64,000 nucleotides of DNA from Cucumis sativus. Its lineage: Eukaryota; Streptophyta; Magnoliopsida; Cucurbitales; Cucurbitaceae. The notes beneath the pieces were generated by a model that saw only the letters and a list, made by a program, of their open reading frames with translations, searched no databases and was not told the DNA's origin. This document shows, in pieces, positions 50,770 through 62,157 of the stretch. The position numbers and the translations under genes were made by a program. Every line of letters starts with the position of its first letter. The stretch's first letter is position 1. The stretch lies in contig NC_026655.2 of NCBI RefSeq assembly GCF_000004075.3, positions 26,707,489-26,771,488 on the forward strand, given 5' to 3'.

Positions 50770-51279
50770 TGGGGGGGGGGGGGGGTGTTTAACCTTTTAT
50801 CGTTGATGCTATCTTCACCCTTACTTTTGTGTGTGTGTTTAATATATAATGAATGAAATCATCACCAGATATTTGTCGATTTTAAGGAAATATATTGATT
50901 TAAACTTAGACCCTATTTTCTAACCATTTGATTTCTTAAATTTGCGCTTGTTTCACACCAAAACTTTAGAATGGTTTTCATCATTCCTAAACAAACATGT
51001 GAATTCTTAGGCAATTTCCAACAGCAGGAACAAGTTTCCAAAATCTACTTTTCTTAGTTTTAGAAAATGGGCTTGATTTTGGAAACAAATTATGTGACAA
51101 GGAAACTCTAATGTACAAGTAGTTCTTTATAAGCTTAATCTCCAAAAACCGAACGGTTATCTAACAGGTTAGATCATTATGTGCTTTCCAAAAGTTGTAT
51201 TGGGATGAATTGTTGTGGACAAATGTTTGATTTTGTCTTCAAAATTGATTTTCTTAACCAATGGGCATTTCATTGCAGA
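49021..51279 (+). other. Probable leader exon and leader intron of the RING-H2 gene
   Basis: A CT-rich block at about 49060-49167 looks like a 5' UTR exon. It is followed by a donor-like GTACGT at 49168. TTGCAG at 51274-51279 is a good acceptor before the exon with the ATG. If both are used the leader intron is about 2.1 kb. It contains an A-run (49674-49691) and the composite TA/T/G tract at 50737-50785. The exon limits are inferred and were not confirmed. Confidence 0.5.
50737..50785. repeat. Composite simple repeat (TA)12-T10-G15
   Basis: Twelve TA units (50737-50760) run directly into ten T and then fifteen G. A G15 run is very unusual in this AT-rich DNA. Confidence 0.95.
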
Positions 51280-51339
51280 ATTCATACATTTAGGAATAAG
51301 CCTGGGTTTTTTTTTTCAACTGTAGCAATTGAGAGAAGG

Positions 51340-52272
51340 ATGTCATCTTTTGGTGAAGACACCCATTGGTGCCATCAATGCCACCATTCATTCTGGCTTG
51401 ATGGAGAAGACATAGTTTGCCCTCATTGTTATGGTGGTTTCGTCGAAGAACTAAACGATGAACATGATGAAACAGTTCAAAATGACTTTAATCCAGGCAT
51501 AGAAGAAGATCTTTCAACCCAGGTGCCTCCAATTTTCGAAGCTATGTTTGCATTAATGGGACGAAGAAGTCCTTATCCAAGATTTGGTCTTCTCGAAGCT
51601 GTTGATACTTTCACCAGAGAGAGAATGGCTGGAAGAAATCCTAACTTTGACGTCAGGAGAAGATCTGGTTCTGTTCCAGGGCAGAATTTGGATTTTTTCA
51701 ACTCTTTTTGGTCATTCCATGATCACATGTCGGGTTCGACCTTTGCTAATGTCACTCCAGAAGGTAGATCAAGTCAGCATACGGGACTGGAAGAATTAGC
51801 CGCACAACTTTCCTTAAATGAACAAAGAGAACCAGTCCCAACTCCTGCTTCTCACTCTTGTATAGAAGCAATGCCCACAATCAAGATTAACCAAATGCAC
51901 CTCGGCACCGACTCTCATTGTCCAGTCTGTAAAGAAAAATTTGAGCTCGAATCTGAAGCCAAAGCTTTGCCATGTAATCATATCTATCACAATGATTGCA
52001 TTCTTCCTTGGCTGGTCCAACATAATACTTGCCCGGTTTGTCGACTCGAGCTGCCTCAGCAGGAAAGTGGACACAGTTGGGGAGGGAGTGGTGACAACAA
52101 CAGTGAAGACCTAAATGAGAGAGAGATTACTCAACGAAACCTGAGAAGGAGGCATCCGATCCCAGATTTCTTTGCTCCTCGTCGAATTGTCACTCGTTTC
52201 AGCAGTGGGATTCATATAAATGGCCTATCTTCAGATCGAGATCACGATAACGAGATGGGTTACCCTGAATGA
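51340..52272 (+). CDS. RING-H2 E3 ubiquitin ligase with N-terminal zinc ribbon (RHC1A/RNF126-like)
   Basis: An E3 ligase that would pass ubiquitin from an E2 to a substrate. The coding part is a single exon of 310 residues if translation begins at MSSFGEDTHWC (51340). The reading frame is open further upstream to 51181, but TTGCAG at 51274-51279 looks like a splice acceptor, so the upstream part is likely intronic. The zinc ribbon uses C11-x2-C14 and C27-x2-C30 (WCHQC, then CPHCYGGFVEEL). The RING-H2 domain spans about 194-236: CPVC, then CNHIYHNDC, then CPVC, the C3H2C3 spacing. Between them is a low-complexity linker, and a basic tail (RRRHPIPDFFAPRR) follows. This layout matches plant RHC1A/RHC2A and animal RNF126/BCA2. 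The substrate cannot be inferred. Confidence 0.93.
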   Translation: MSSFGEDTHWCHQCHHSFWLDGEDIVCPHCYGGFVEELNDEHDETVQNDFNPGIEEDLSTQVPPIFEAMFALMGRRSPYPRFGLLEAVDTFTRERMAGRNPNFDVRRRSGSVPGQNLDFFNSFWSFHDHMSGSTFANVTPEGRSSQHTGLEELAAQLSLNEQREPVPTPASHSCIEAMPTIKINQMHLGTDSHCPVCKEKFELESEAKALPCNHIYHNDCILPWLVQHNTCPVCRLELPQQESGHSWGGSGDNNSEDLNEREITQRNLRRRHPIPDFFAPRRIVTRFSSGIHINGLSSDRDHDNEMGYPE

Positions 52273-54912
52273 CGACCTTTCCATTATGGTCTACAACTCT
52301 TCTCTACTTTAGAAGCTGCTGAGCATATGGGAAAGAAAGCTGTGTTCTACAACAAATGAGGTAATAAGAAATAAGAATCAGCTCTAGAGGAGTTGTAATA
52401 TCTAGAGCTGTTTTTTTCTTCCACCTTTTTTTTCCCTTCCTTCTTTTGTGTAAAATGATATGAAAAAAAATCTCATATCTCCTACAATGACTTGTACTGG
52501 GAAAAAAGGGGCCCTAGAGATGAAATCAAATGTAATTATAGTTGATATGTCCCATGGATCAATTGAAGCCATTTGCCTTTTCTGATTTGTGAGCTTCAAT
52601 GATGAGAAGAAGATTTGAAAAGGAGCAATAGATTTTATTGTGTTTATATAATGTTGTGCATTTTGGCATTTGTTATAATCCAAAGACATTAAATTTCCGT
52701 CTATACCCCCTTATTTCCACCCGTTCGACCTCGACACGAGGAAAGAATTTGCATCCGTTGGAAAAATTCATGAAACATAACATGTTAATTTGGTATTTAT
52801 TTTTACTAATTCAAACATTTTCTTAATTCTTTGCATTTCTATAACTTCTCTTTGAGATCAATACTTTATCGATAAGATATTTTTCATGAAATTAGGTCTA
52901 GACATTTCCGACCCCAATAATACATACACTCACTTATTGCATCTAAGATTCTCACAAATGGGTTGAAATGATAATTGCTTGTTTCTAACTTATTTTTCTT
53001 ATCGTTTGAAGTATTATAAATCTAACTCTTTTCTCTGTATGTTGGTCTATTTCACCATTCTATAGAGGCACAAAGATTCTTTAGGTGGGATAAAGGATGT
53101 TCTTTTCTTCCCACTTTTAATATACATTTACAAATATCAAATTTTAAATCAATACGTTCTTTATCTGCAAACATAGCTAAAAAAGAAAAAGAAAACATTG
53201 AAGTAGATTTCTGTTTTGGTTATTCTAAATTTACTTCTATTGGTGTATCAACAGTATATTTGATATATCAAATACAATGTATATTTTGTTAATAATATAT
53301 CTGGTATATTTGTTATACAATTGATACAACTAAATTACCATTTGTATATCATATTTGATAGTTAATAAGTGTTTATACATTTGTTATTAAAAAATCGGTA
53401 TACACTTAGTATAGCATAGAAGTTATACAACTGATGTATCAAATTTATCATTCACAAACCATATTTATTAGTTGAGAAGTGCTAGTTCATTTACTTTTAT
53501 TTGTGAACTTCGTTTTAATCTTTAGTCATCTATTATAGAATGTTAACTTTCTAATAAATCACAATACTTATAATGGATCGATCTCTTATGTTATTGACCA
53601 TTCTTCTATGAATATTGATAAACTACCAGTACAACTAATGTTACACTTGAAATTAAAATTTGAACAAATGTTATAAACGTATTTGAACAATTGTATTTTT
53701 AAGAAGTACTTGAAATAGATTTTAAGTTAACGTTGATATATAATATTAATATATCAACATTATACTTAAAAATTTATTAAGAAGAAACGTTAATATACTG
53801 CTTATGCACTAATTGTATATTTGATTACAATAGTTTTTTTTTACGAGCATTTCTACGATATTGATAAGAAGAATTGTTATGGATAGTAAAATAGCAAAAA
53901 AAAGAAAAAATAACTTAATTAAGTTATAGAGAGTTTGATGAATTTTACTATTTTTGTAAATAACTTTAATATTTTGCTATTTTTAAAAATGTATCTATAA
54001 CAAATTCGAGTCAAATGCAACTTTATGACTTTTGCATCCAACAACAAAAGTCTCGATTAAAAAACGCCCATATTTGGCACATTTTGTTCGACACGATTGT
54101 TAAAAAAATAGACGGATCTAAAATCTAATAAACTCAACTCAAATCTGAACTCAAATAAATTAAAATTTTATGGATTAAGTTGGTTCGTGAGTTCACCTAA
54201 AATAACTCAAACCAATCCGAACCAATTAACTTTACAATGCCTGTATGTGTTTTACTTATGATAAAGTTAGGGTCACTTTGCTTAAAAATAACAAAATATA
54301 AAATGAAAAATTGAGTTCATACCCCCCCAACAATTTAAAAGCTAACAAGTCCACTCAATTGAAATACCCAAGATGGCCAAAATGTCTTTCATGTGTTAAC
54401 TTCATACCTAAAATACATTGTATAGTAAAGCTAATCAGTCCTACCAAGTAGATGCAGATAAATACTTTTTTCTAGATTATGATAGAAGTGTTAAGAAGCA
54501 GCTGGTTTTATAGATATCAATGATAACTAGGTCTACAAAGATGATTCAATCATCCTCGAATAATACATCAGTTTCAAAATACCGTAGAAGATGATTATTA
54601 AACCCTATAAACTTATAATAATTTCAATTTTGTATTTAAAAATACTTTTCCTAGTCGTGCTTCTTTCCCTTTTAGTTTATGATTGGTCTAGTTGGTCGTT
54701 ACTCGTTAGAGTTTGTTGTTTGATGTAAATGACAAAGTTAGTTCCCTAAGGCAATCATCAAATTGGCTATCAAAGGTGATTGTTTCTAAAATTGATCATT
54801 GAAAGTGGTCTTCATCGGGAGGTGTTTGTTGGAGACGAGTTGATAGTTAGAGTTGACGCACAAAGGTGTTCATAGGAGTATATTAGTGGTAGTCGTTGAC
54901 AGTATTCAGAGT
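52273..54912. other. RING gene 3' UTR and AT-rich spacer
   Basis: The first few hundred bases are the probable 3' UTR. The rest is AT-rich without a gene. A stretch at about 53880-54000 (TTTACTATTTTTGTAAATAACTT and neighbours) resembles the short AT-rich repeat family seen at 45.7, 46.5 and 57.2 kb. Confidence 0.55.
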
Positions 54913-56595
54913 TGTCACGCCCCCACACGGAACATGTTTCTTCCTAGCATTTTCAAACGCAAATGCGACTTGGGCAACTCTAATGTCTTTGACAAGGAGC
55001 CAGAACGCCCAGTCTTAAACTTAAACTTTTATCGAAACTTAAATGCTTTGCTAGAATGCCTCGTATTTAAACTTAAGCTTCTACCTAAGCAAATTTGCTA
55101 ACCCAACACTCCTAAATGGAATGCCAGAATGCTTGAATCTTAACCTTAAACTTGAGCTTTAACTTCTTAAAAAAAATATGCTTGGCAATAAGTAATAGTA
55201 ACACCTTAAACTTTGGAATAACTTATCTATTTGTTCATTCCTTACAAACTTAATATAATTTACAAGACATATTTTTTAAAACTTAAAGTTGTTAAACTTA
55301 AACTCCAACGCCTTGTCCAACTTTTAATGCCAACACAACACAACCGCTTACCTTAACAATGCGACCTCCTTGCTTTGCTTACCTAGGGAAAGAAAACTTA
55401 AAACGTAAAAACGTTATGAGGTGAGTGACATTTTAGGAAAACCTTTGAGAAATACAAGTACATACGTAAATTCATTTTACAAGATCAAGTTCACAACGCT
55501 TCGTCATGCGTTAAAAGAACTATAATACCACATTAGCCCCTACTTATTCATTTCGCCAGGACATTGAACCACTCTCACACATAGACTATTGTGACGGTTT
55601 GTATCATCATCAGCATCCTTTAAAGATGTTTATGTTCAATTCCTAGTTGTGCAGGCAGTCAACTCAAATGTGAACCTTTCAACGCATTCGGCCACCTTCT
55701 TATCGCCATGCAGACCTCTCAAGGCATAGTTGCCTCGATCCTTATGTGCACATAATAGCTAGCTCATGATAGGAACAAAACTGATGGTCTATTTGCATAA
55801 AAGCATTTCATACAAGCATGATCAGATGAAATACTTTAACTTGGAAACATTTCAGCTTAGAAACATACTTTCAAAGAGTTATGCTTTTCTTTATAAACAT
55901 AAACAAAAATGACTTCGAAAGAAAAACTTTAGAAATCTCCGTTCGTTCTCTTTTAGGAGAGTCACTCACAAAAGCTATATGTTTTCTCCTAACCCTTTTC
56001 TTAACCCTTCTTAAAGCTTCTTCTTCTTGTCCTCGCTTGGTGCTCTTTTTGGCAGAACTTCAACACTTAAAATTTCATTATCCTTCCTATGAACCCCTAA
56101 TGCCTATTTATATAATCTTAAACTAGATTAGTCATCTTTAAAAACTCATCTTAACTTACCAACTACTAGTTAGTGTTTTACACGTGTAGGTTTAGTATCT
56201 TCTCTAAACATGCTTAATTTAAACTCAACATGTAAGAAGTTGACTAATCTAATTTAATGAACAATCCTTTCCTTGCCTAGCTCTTTCTCACTTAGATCAA
56301 AACACATTACTAAATTTCTCTTTCTCCGTTATCTTAACTTAGCATAATGCCTGCATACTTTCCTTCATTGTGTCGCCTTAATTACTAAAACATATGCTTT
56401 TTTCTCGCCTTACTAGAATATATACATGCCCCCTTTCTCGTCTTACTAGAACATATGCTTCTTTCCCAAAATGCGTCGTCTTATACTTAGTGATCACTTT
56501 AACTCCCTGTACTTTAGAACACGTAGTTTTTATACTTGGTAATTTTTACAGCTCATTTCTTCATATCCTCTCTTCACCAAGACACGGGTTTCACA
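54913..56595. mobile_element. Solo LTR (1683 bp) with AGAGT target duplication
   Basis: The segment starts TGTCACGCCCCCAC and ends GGGTTTCACA, so it has TG and CA ends. AGAGT lies directly on both sides (54908-54912 and 56596-56600). There is no gag or pol coding and no second LTR inside, so it is best read as a solo LTR. The TGTCACGCCCC start and long length resemble plant Ty3/gypsy LTRs. That family call is an inference. Confidence 0.75.
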
Positions 56596-56600
56596 AGAGT

Positions 56601-57616
56601 GGAGTCATTGAAAACATTTGAAGAAGTTTAAAAATAACAAACTCAACTCCACACAATGGATTGAGTTGGTAGTTTTTACAAACTAGACTAAACTCGCGCT
56701 GGTGAGCCAAACACATTGATAAATAAACTCTTAGTAAATTGAATTTTGAGTTTTTAATAATTGAGCTCTTTTTAATTCGTACAATTCATCTATATCACTA
56801 TCATATATTGTGTTATATTGAGCTCTAGCCATAACCGTCAACCAAATCTTGCAGCCAGTCAACTTCAGTGACCACGTTTAACAACCCCACTACCACACGA
56901 CCAACTTCGACAACCATTACTTTAAATAATTACTTCATAGTACTTTATAATTATCCATTATATAGAAATTTAACATTAATAAAAACATTTTTAGTACCTA
57001 CCAAACTTGTATATAAAAACACTTTTGAAAGACATATGAGTGTTCTATTTTAAACTATTTTTATCAAAAAGTATTTAAATAAAAACCACTTTTTAAAACA
57101 ATCTTTTATATATAAATTCAAACAAACCATAAATCTCCCGAACTATTTTCAAAAATAGCAAATCACGGTACAAAATATAGCAAAATTCATCAAACTATTT
57201 GATGCATTTTGCTATATAGTTTCATTTTCTATGTTATTTATAACCATTTTTCTTTCAAATATAACAAAATGAACCAAAATACTTATAAAATGTAGCAAAA
57301 TAGTGTCATCTATGTACGATGAACTACAATACACAAAAATAGATTACAATACTAATTATCTTATCTATCATAAATAATTGTGATATTTTATTATTTTTGT
57401 AAATATTTTTAAAAATTTTATCATTTAGAATAAGGAAAATTGTAAAAAAATAGAATATTTTGTCATAATTTTGTCAATATTTTAAATTTTTAAAAAAACC
57501 CCAAATCTGCATTAAAAAAAATTTAATAATTATTTAGAATAATTGGATTTTATGCTATGATTTTATATATAGTTTGTAGAATAAAAGAATATATTAAAAT
57601 CGGGGTATCTCTCCCT
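56601..57616. other. Spacer upstream of the UBA gene
   Basis: AT-rich and without a gene. Bases 57150-57430 begin with phrases such as AAAATAGCAAAT and ATATAGCAAAATTCATCAAA and end with TTATTATTTTTGTAAATATTT, like an imperfect fold-back AT-rich MITE. No target duplication was established. Confidence 0.5.
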
Positions 57617-57628
57617 CTATATATATAC
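57617..57628 (+). promoter_or_regulatory. TATA box of the UBA-domain gene
   Basis: CTATATATATAC lies just upstream of a CT-rich leader that starts at about 57650-57700. Position and motif fit a plant core promoter. Confidence 0.55.
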
Positions 57629-57977
57629 GTACCCATACAAATTCTTACAAAATTTTCCCAGGTCCACATTTCAGTTAATTAGTACAATTTGGAATTATCA
57701 AAATCTCCTCCCTTTTTTTTTCTCTCTCCTCAAAACCCTAATTTCATCTGATTCAGCTTCAGCCTTGTGATACCTATCCCATTTCTCCTCACCTCACCAT
57801 TATCGTTCATCCGTAAATTCCTCGATCTGCCGTATCTAATTTCCAACCTCAACGACGATTTCTCACTACCCTTGTTCAAGCTCCAAGGTTGCTCTCTCTT
57901 ACTCTCTTTCTCTCTCTCACTTGCTGTAATGGAACAACTTTTCTTCCTTACTCCTCAACTATCTTGGACTTTCTCTC

Positions 57978-58012
57978 CTTCTTCTTCTTCTTCTTCTTCT
58001 TCTTCTTCTTCT
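57978..58012. repeat. (CTT)11 microsatellite
   Basis: An uninterrupted CTT run of 35 bases in the leader region of the UBA gene. Confidence 0.95.
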
Positions 58013-59439
58013 GTTTTGGAGTTTACTTCAAACGTTAGGATGTTATCTTGGCCTTTTGATGAAGTTTAGCTACTCCGAAGTATCAATTGCCGTCGGTATC
58101 CTGTGGATTTTGTTGCTTTTTTTTACTCTATTATACTGATTCTTCAGTTGTTCTTTGGCCTTCTTGCATGATTTTGATTTTTCAGTTGATCTTTTGTGGT
58201 TTTGAGAAACTGGAGTTGAATGAAATTGAATGTTGCGCGTGAACTTCGAATGGACGGTGGAACTCTTTCTACTTTACTAGCTCTTTTCTTCTATATTGCG
58301 TCGTTTGTTATGATTTCTTTGTTACTTCTTGGATGTTCCGGCTTGGAATGAACTATGGAACTTTTCTTTTCCTGTACCGTAATGTTTGTTATGACTTATG
58401 TGTTACTTCTAGTATGTTTCGGTTTGTTTTTTCTTTTTCTCATTCTCTCTGCAATGTTACAATTGTACGAGAGCTTCGAGAGGTTGGTATGTGTGCCTCT
58501 TTCTATTATGTTTTTGCAAGAATTAGGCTCTCGTAACTCATATTGTAACTGCAATTACGTGTATACTTCTGCTATTTATATTGCTAGAGTTTGAAGAAGC
58601 ATACTAGTTTGGCCTGCTTAATGCTTATGCAATGGTTGGCTGGGCTCCGCGATGTTATATTCGACAATGCTTCTTGAGTTCTGGACTTGGAAGAGCTTTT
58701 TAGGATATGTTTACGATTGGTAAGTTTTCTTGTTGAGTGTAGGATTGTTGCATTTAATTTTAGTGGAGTATTGATTTCTGTGTTGTAGTAGCTGGGGACT
58801 CGTCTCTTACTTAGGCGTTTGCCTGTTCTCAACTGTTCTGGAACCAAATCCTACTCTCTTTTAATTGGTAAACTGCTCTCCCCTGTATCAATGGATGCCG
58901 TGGAATTGCTCTTGGTGCTCACTGTCGTATTAGGGAGATAAAAGTTTGGTGGTTAGAGTTCATTGGAGCCTCTTATGGAACTTGTGGCTTGAAAGAAAAT
59001 TGGGTGTTTGACGATGAAGAGAAATCTCTTCTGTTTGCTTTTTAAAAATATAATCGCAGTGTTTTAGGGAGGGAGGAGAAAACAAAGACAAGGCCTATTG
59101 ATATAGTGTTCATTCGGACGTGGAGAGAGAACCATAGATAATCTCGACTATATCGATGACTACTTCCTTGCTTCATAATGAATTTTAAATTTAGAAACTC
59201 CATGTCATCTTGTGATTTGAACAGATGAGTTACTGGCTTTGGTAATATGTTAAGTGGAACAGTGAAGATTTGCTGCTCCTCAGAACATTGGTGCTTACTT
59301 TAGAATTTTCCAGGATTTTGTCTCCGTTTAAAAAAAAAATATTCCAGGAAAAAGTTTATCAGGTAAGATTATAAAAGTGGTGTCACAGCTTAACACTCAT
59401 GAGAAGCTACAAAAAAAAGTTCAGAACACATTGCTTAGC

Positions 59440-59933
59440 CCCTCGATGTGTTGTCTTTGATCCAAAGAAGAGGAAACTTTGGATCATCTATTTCTACACT
59501 GTCTCTTTACTAAAAAAGCTTGGAACACTTTGTTTAGGATTTTTGACTTGGAGCTTTGTCTTCCTAGTAAGATTGATAGCTGGATGATTGAAGGACTCAA
59601 CATTAGAGGTTATAGCCCAAAAGGAAACATCCTATGAAAATGTGCGACTCGATCCCTTTTGTGGTGCATTTGGAAAGAAAGGAATAGTAGAATTTTTGAA
59701 GATAGATATAATTCTTTTGATTCTTTTTGGACTGTGTTGCAACACACAGCTTCTTGGTGGAGTACGAATTACACTAAACACTTTTGTAATTATAGCCTTT
59801 CAATGATTTTCAACAACTGGAAGGCTATCATTTCTTAGTTCCTTAGCTTATTCCGGGGAGGGTCCTCTTGTCCCTTGCCTTTAGGTTGTTCTGTTTTGTT
59901 ATATGAATATACTTGTTTCTTATAAAAAAAATG
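59440..59933 (+). pseudogene. LINE 3' end (zf-RVT region plus tail) in the UBA leader intron
   Basis: In one plus-strand frame the text reads EEETLDHLFLHCLFTKKAWN, then SLLWCIWKERNSRIFEDRYN, then CNYSLSMIFNNWKAIIS and a stop. This is the zinc-binding C-terminus (zf-RVT) of plant non-LTR reverse transcriptases. At least one in-frame stop breaks it. A short 3' UTR and a run of A at about 59924-59931 follow. Only the 3' end is present, as expected for a 5'-truncated LINE copy. It has the same orientation as the host gene. Confidence 0.85.
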
Positions 59934-60183
59934 GAGGTAATCGAACGTAATTGAAGTATATTTTTAGCTGATTGTGTATTTACTTTGTTGTGAATTGTCC
60001 TGAATCCTGATACAGTTGAGTTTTAACAGTTACATGTAATGTAGACATTCTAGTTGCTTGAAGAATGATCAATTTAGTCATTTATCTGTTTAGATGAACT
60101 AAGCATCATTAGGTGGTAGATTACATTACAGAATCTGATGTTGTTTACTGCACATTTCAGAAGGAATTTTCTGCAGTGGAGAA

Positions 60184-62157
60184 ATGTCTCCAGCATCAAA
60201 ATCTAAATCGAAAGACAAGAAAGCCAGCAAAGAAGTACAGAAGCCTACACTGCCTATACCGAAGCCAATGGGGGCTGCTGCTGCTGCAGGTAGTAGCAAT
60301 GTTCCAGCTAGTGCGTATAATCCTCTTTCAGGAACATTCCATGCACTTGAATCAACAGTATCTGTTTCTTCACCTCTTCATTCAAATGGTCGATTCAAGA
60401 ATATAGACGACACGGATGCTCAATCTGGGGTTCTACTTTCTTCAGTGGCAGAGTGTGATACCATTTCTAATAATGGTAGCTGGTCTGGTGAGTCAGAAGA
60501 CCATAAAGACCGAAAGTCTAACCCCACTGTCCGGCAAGAAACAATCCCAGGGGCAGACATTGACAAACGAGAAAAAATCCGTCAAAAGAATGAGAAGAAG
60601 CATCAGCGTCAGAAAGAGAGACGTGCTCAGGAATTGCATGAACGGTGTAGTGGCTACCTTATGTCCAGAAAGCTTGAAGCTCTTGCTCAGCAATTAGTAG
60701 CAATGGGCTTCTCACAAGATCGAGCGACTGTAGCTCTCATGCTAAACGAAGGAAAAATAGAGGATTCAGTTTCTTGGCTTTTCGAAGGTGGCGAAGAAAC
60801 AAATGATTCAGCTGATCAAAATCTTGGCGGGCAAAATTTAAAACTAGACATATCAGAAGAACTTGCTCGTATAGCAGATTTGGAAGCACAGTATAAATGT
60901 ACAAAACAAGAAGTTGAGAGAGCTGTTGTCGCTTCTGAAGGTGATCTCGAGAAGGCAGCCGAATCCTTGAGAGAATTGAAGCTCGATCCACCTGCTGCAC
61001 CTCCAAAGCCGGAAGAAACTGGTGATCCTCCAACGACTTTAAGCAGTAAGTTTCCTGGTAATAATACTAATCAAGCTTCATTAAGAACACAAGCTAACCC
61101 GAATCCACCTTCAATACAACAAAGAAAAGAAGAAAAAGATTTTAATTACACAAAAGGAGCAATCACAGCCGGTATGTCTATAGAGTCTCTTGGCAAGAAT
61201 ATACCGCAGCCTCTAAGGAGAAATCCGCAAAAGATGGAATGGGGAAGTTATGAACAAATCACAACAGCTGAGAAAAGGTGGCCAAGTACAGGAACAAGCC
61301 CCATTTCCTTCTCTTTAGCATCAGCACAGTCACAGTTATCATCTCCACCGATCAAGAACGAAGCTCGTTATTTAACGATGGGAGCCGAGTTTAATAGTCT
61401 TCAATCTGGTTCAGTGAGAGAACCAAATTCAGTAGTACAGAGTCGGAACCTATCGGTGCATGCTAAACCATCTTCTGTTAGTACTATAAGTTCTTCGCCT
61501 CCTGCTAGTTGGTATTCTAGTAATGGCCTTGGAACCATGCCATCGTCTACTGGGTTTTTGCCGCAGATCCGTGGCTCGAGAAGTTTCAAGCCTAGTGAGA
61601 TGACATTGAATCAGATGTATCCTCAAGTTCAATATCAGCAGCAGCAACAACATTTTGTCTCTGGTAACAGCCGAGGGGACTTCCTTGATGCCAACCACAC
61701 CAATGCTTCATGGAGCAGAACAGGTGGATCGTCGTCCATAGCGCCAGCCTCCTCGCTCGGCCTATTTTCAGGGGCAAGTTCAACCCAGTCAGGGTCATCA
61801 TCACCTGTAGATTGGAACACGGGTAGTTCGATGCCGCATTTAAACTACTCCGACATAGACTGGTCTGTGGATAAAGGTCTAACCTCAGTTCGACCTGGTG
61901 GGTTGTTGCAGGGGTTAAATTCGTATATGCAGAAGAACCCCCACCTTTACGAATCGAATACTTCCCGTTTGGTGGACGCTCAGCCATTTGTTCCATCAAT
62001 GCCGTCTAATATCAATAGAGTTCCAATGGGTGGATCGCAAAATGGAGGCGTTATGGGTACTGAAACATCAGCTAATGGTTCTAGAGAATGGACTTCTCCC
62101 TTTGAAGGGAAGGATATTTTCAGTTATCCTAGACAGTTTGTTTTCTCTCCTCCATAA
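60184..62157 (+). CDS. UBA-domain protein of unknown function (657 residues)
   Basis: A single coding exon. UBA domains bind ubiquitin, so the protein may act as a ubiquitin receptor or adaptor, but its role is not known to me. The N-terminus is lysine-rich (SKSKSKDKKASKEVQK), followed by a charged helical stretch (about 125-155, DKREKIRQKNEKKHQRQKER). The UBA domain covers about 163-205, with the MGFS turn (LVAMGFSQDRATVALM, then DSVSWLFEGG). A second UBA-like helical bundle covers about 225-264 (EAQYKCTKQEVERAVVASEG). The remaining 390 residues are serine-, proline- and glutamine-rich and look disordered, with a QQQQQ run. Arabidopsis has similar UBA/EF-Ts-like proteins of unknown role. ATG 60184 lies about 20 bases after a good splice acceptor and is the first ATG in frame. 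Confidence 0.9.
   Translation: MSPASKSKSKDKKASKEVQKPTLPIPKPMGAAAAAGSSNVPASAYNPLSGTFHALESTVSVSSPLHSNGRFKNIDDTDAQSGVLLSSVAECDTISNNGSWSGESEDHKDRKSNPTVRQETIPGADIDKREKIRQKNEKKHQRQKERRAQELHERCSGYLMSRKLEALAQQLVAMGFSQDRATVALMLNEGKIEDSVSWLFEGGEETNDSADQNLGGQNLKLDISEELARIADLEAQYKCTKQEVERAVVASEGDLEKAAESLRELKLDPPAAPPKPEETGDPPTTLSSKFPGNNTNQASLRTQANPNPPSIQQRKEEKDFNYTKGAITAGMSIESLGKNIPQPLRRNPQKMEWGSYEQITTAEKRWPSTGTSPISFSLASAQSQLSSPPIKNEARYLTMGAEFNSLQSGSVREPNSVVQSRNLSVHAKPSSVSTISSSPPASWYSSNGLGTMPSSTGFLPQIRGSRSFKPSEMTLNQMYPQVQYQQQQQHFVSGNSRGDFLDANHTNASWSRTGGSSSIAPASSLGLFSGASSTQSGSSSPVDWNTGSSMPHLNYSDIDWSVDKGLTSVRPGGLLQGLNSYMQKNPHLYESNTSRLVDAQPFVPSMPSNINRVPMGGSQNGGVMGTETSANGSREWTSPFEGKDIFSYPRQFVFSPP

Larger units (their letters stand above)
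57640..60183 (+). other. 5' leader and leader intron of the UBA gene
   Basis: A CT-rich leader (about 57700-57890) is followed by a long stretch without coding potential, and a CACATTTCAG acceptor lies shortly before the ATG, so the leader is probably spliced. The stretch contains a CTT microsatellite at 57978-58012 and a LINE 3' end near 59440-59933. The exact leader donor is not certain. Confidence 0.5.

Noticed and set aside
61592..61999. 135-codon minus-strand ORF inside the UBA gene
   Set aside because: Lies wholly within the UBA coding exon and shows no domain. Long antisense ORFs are common opposite serine/proline-rich coding.
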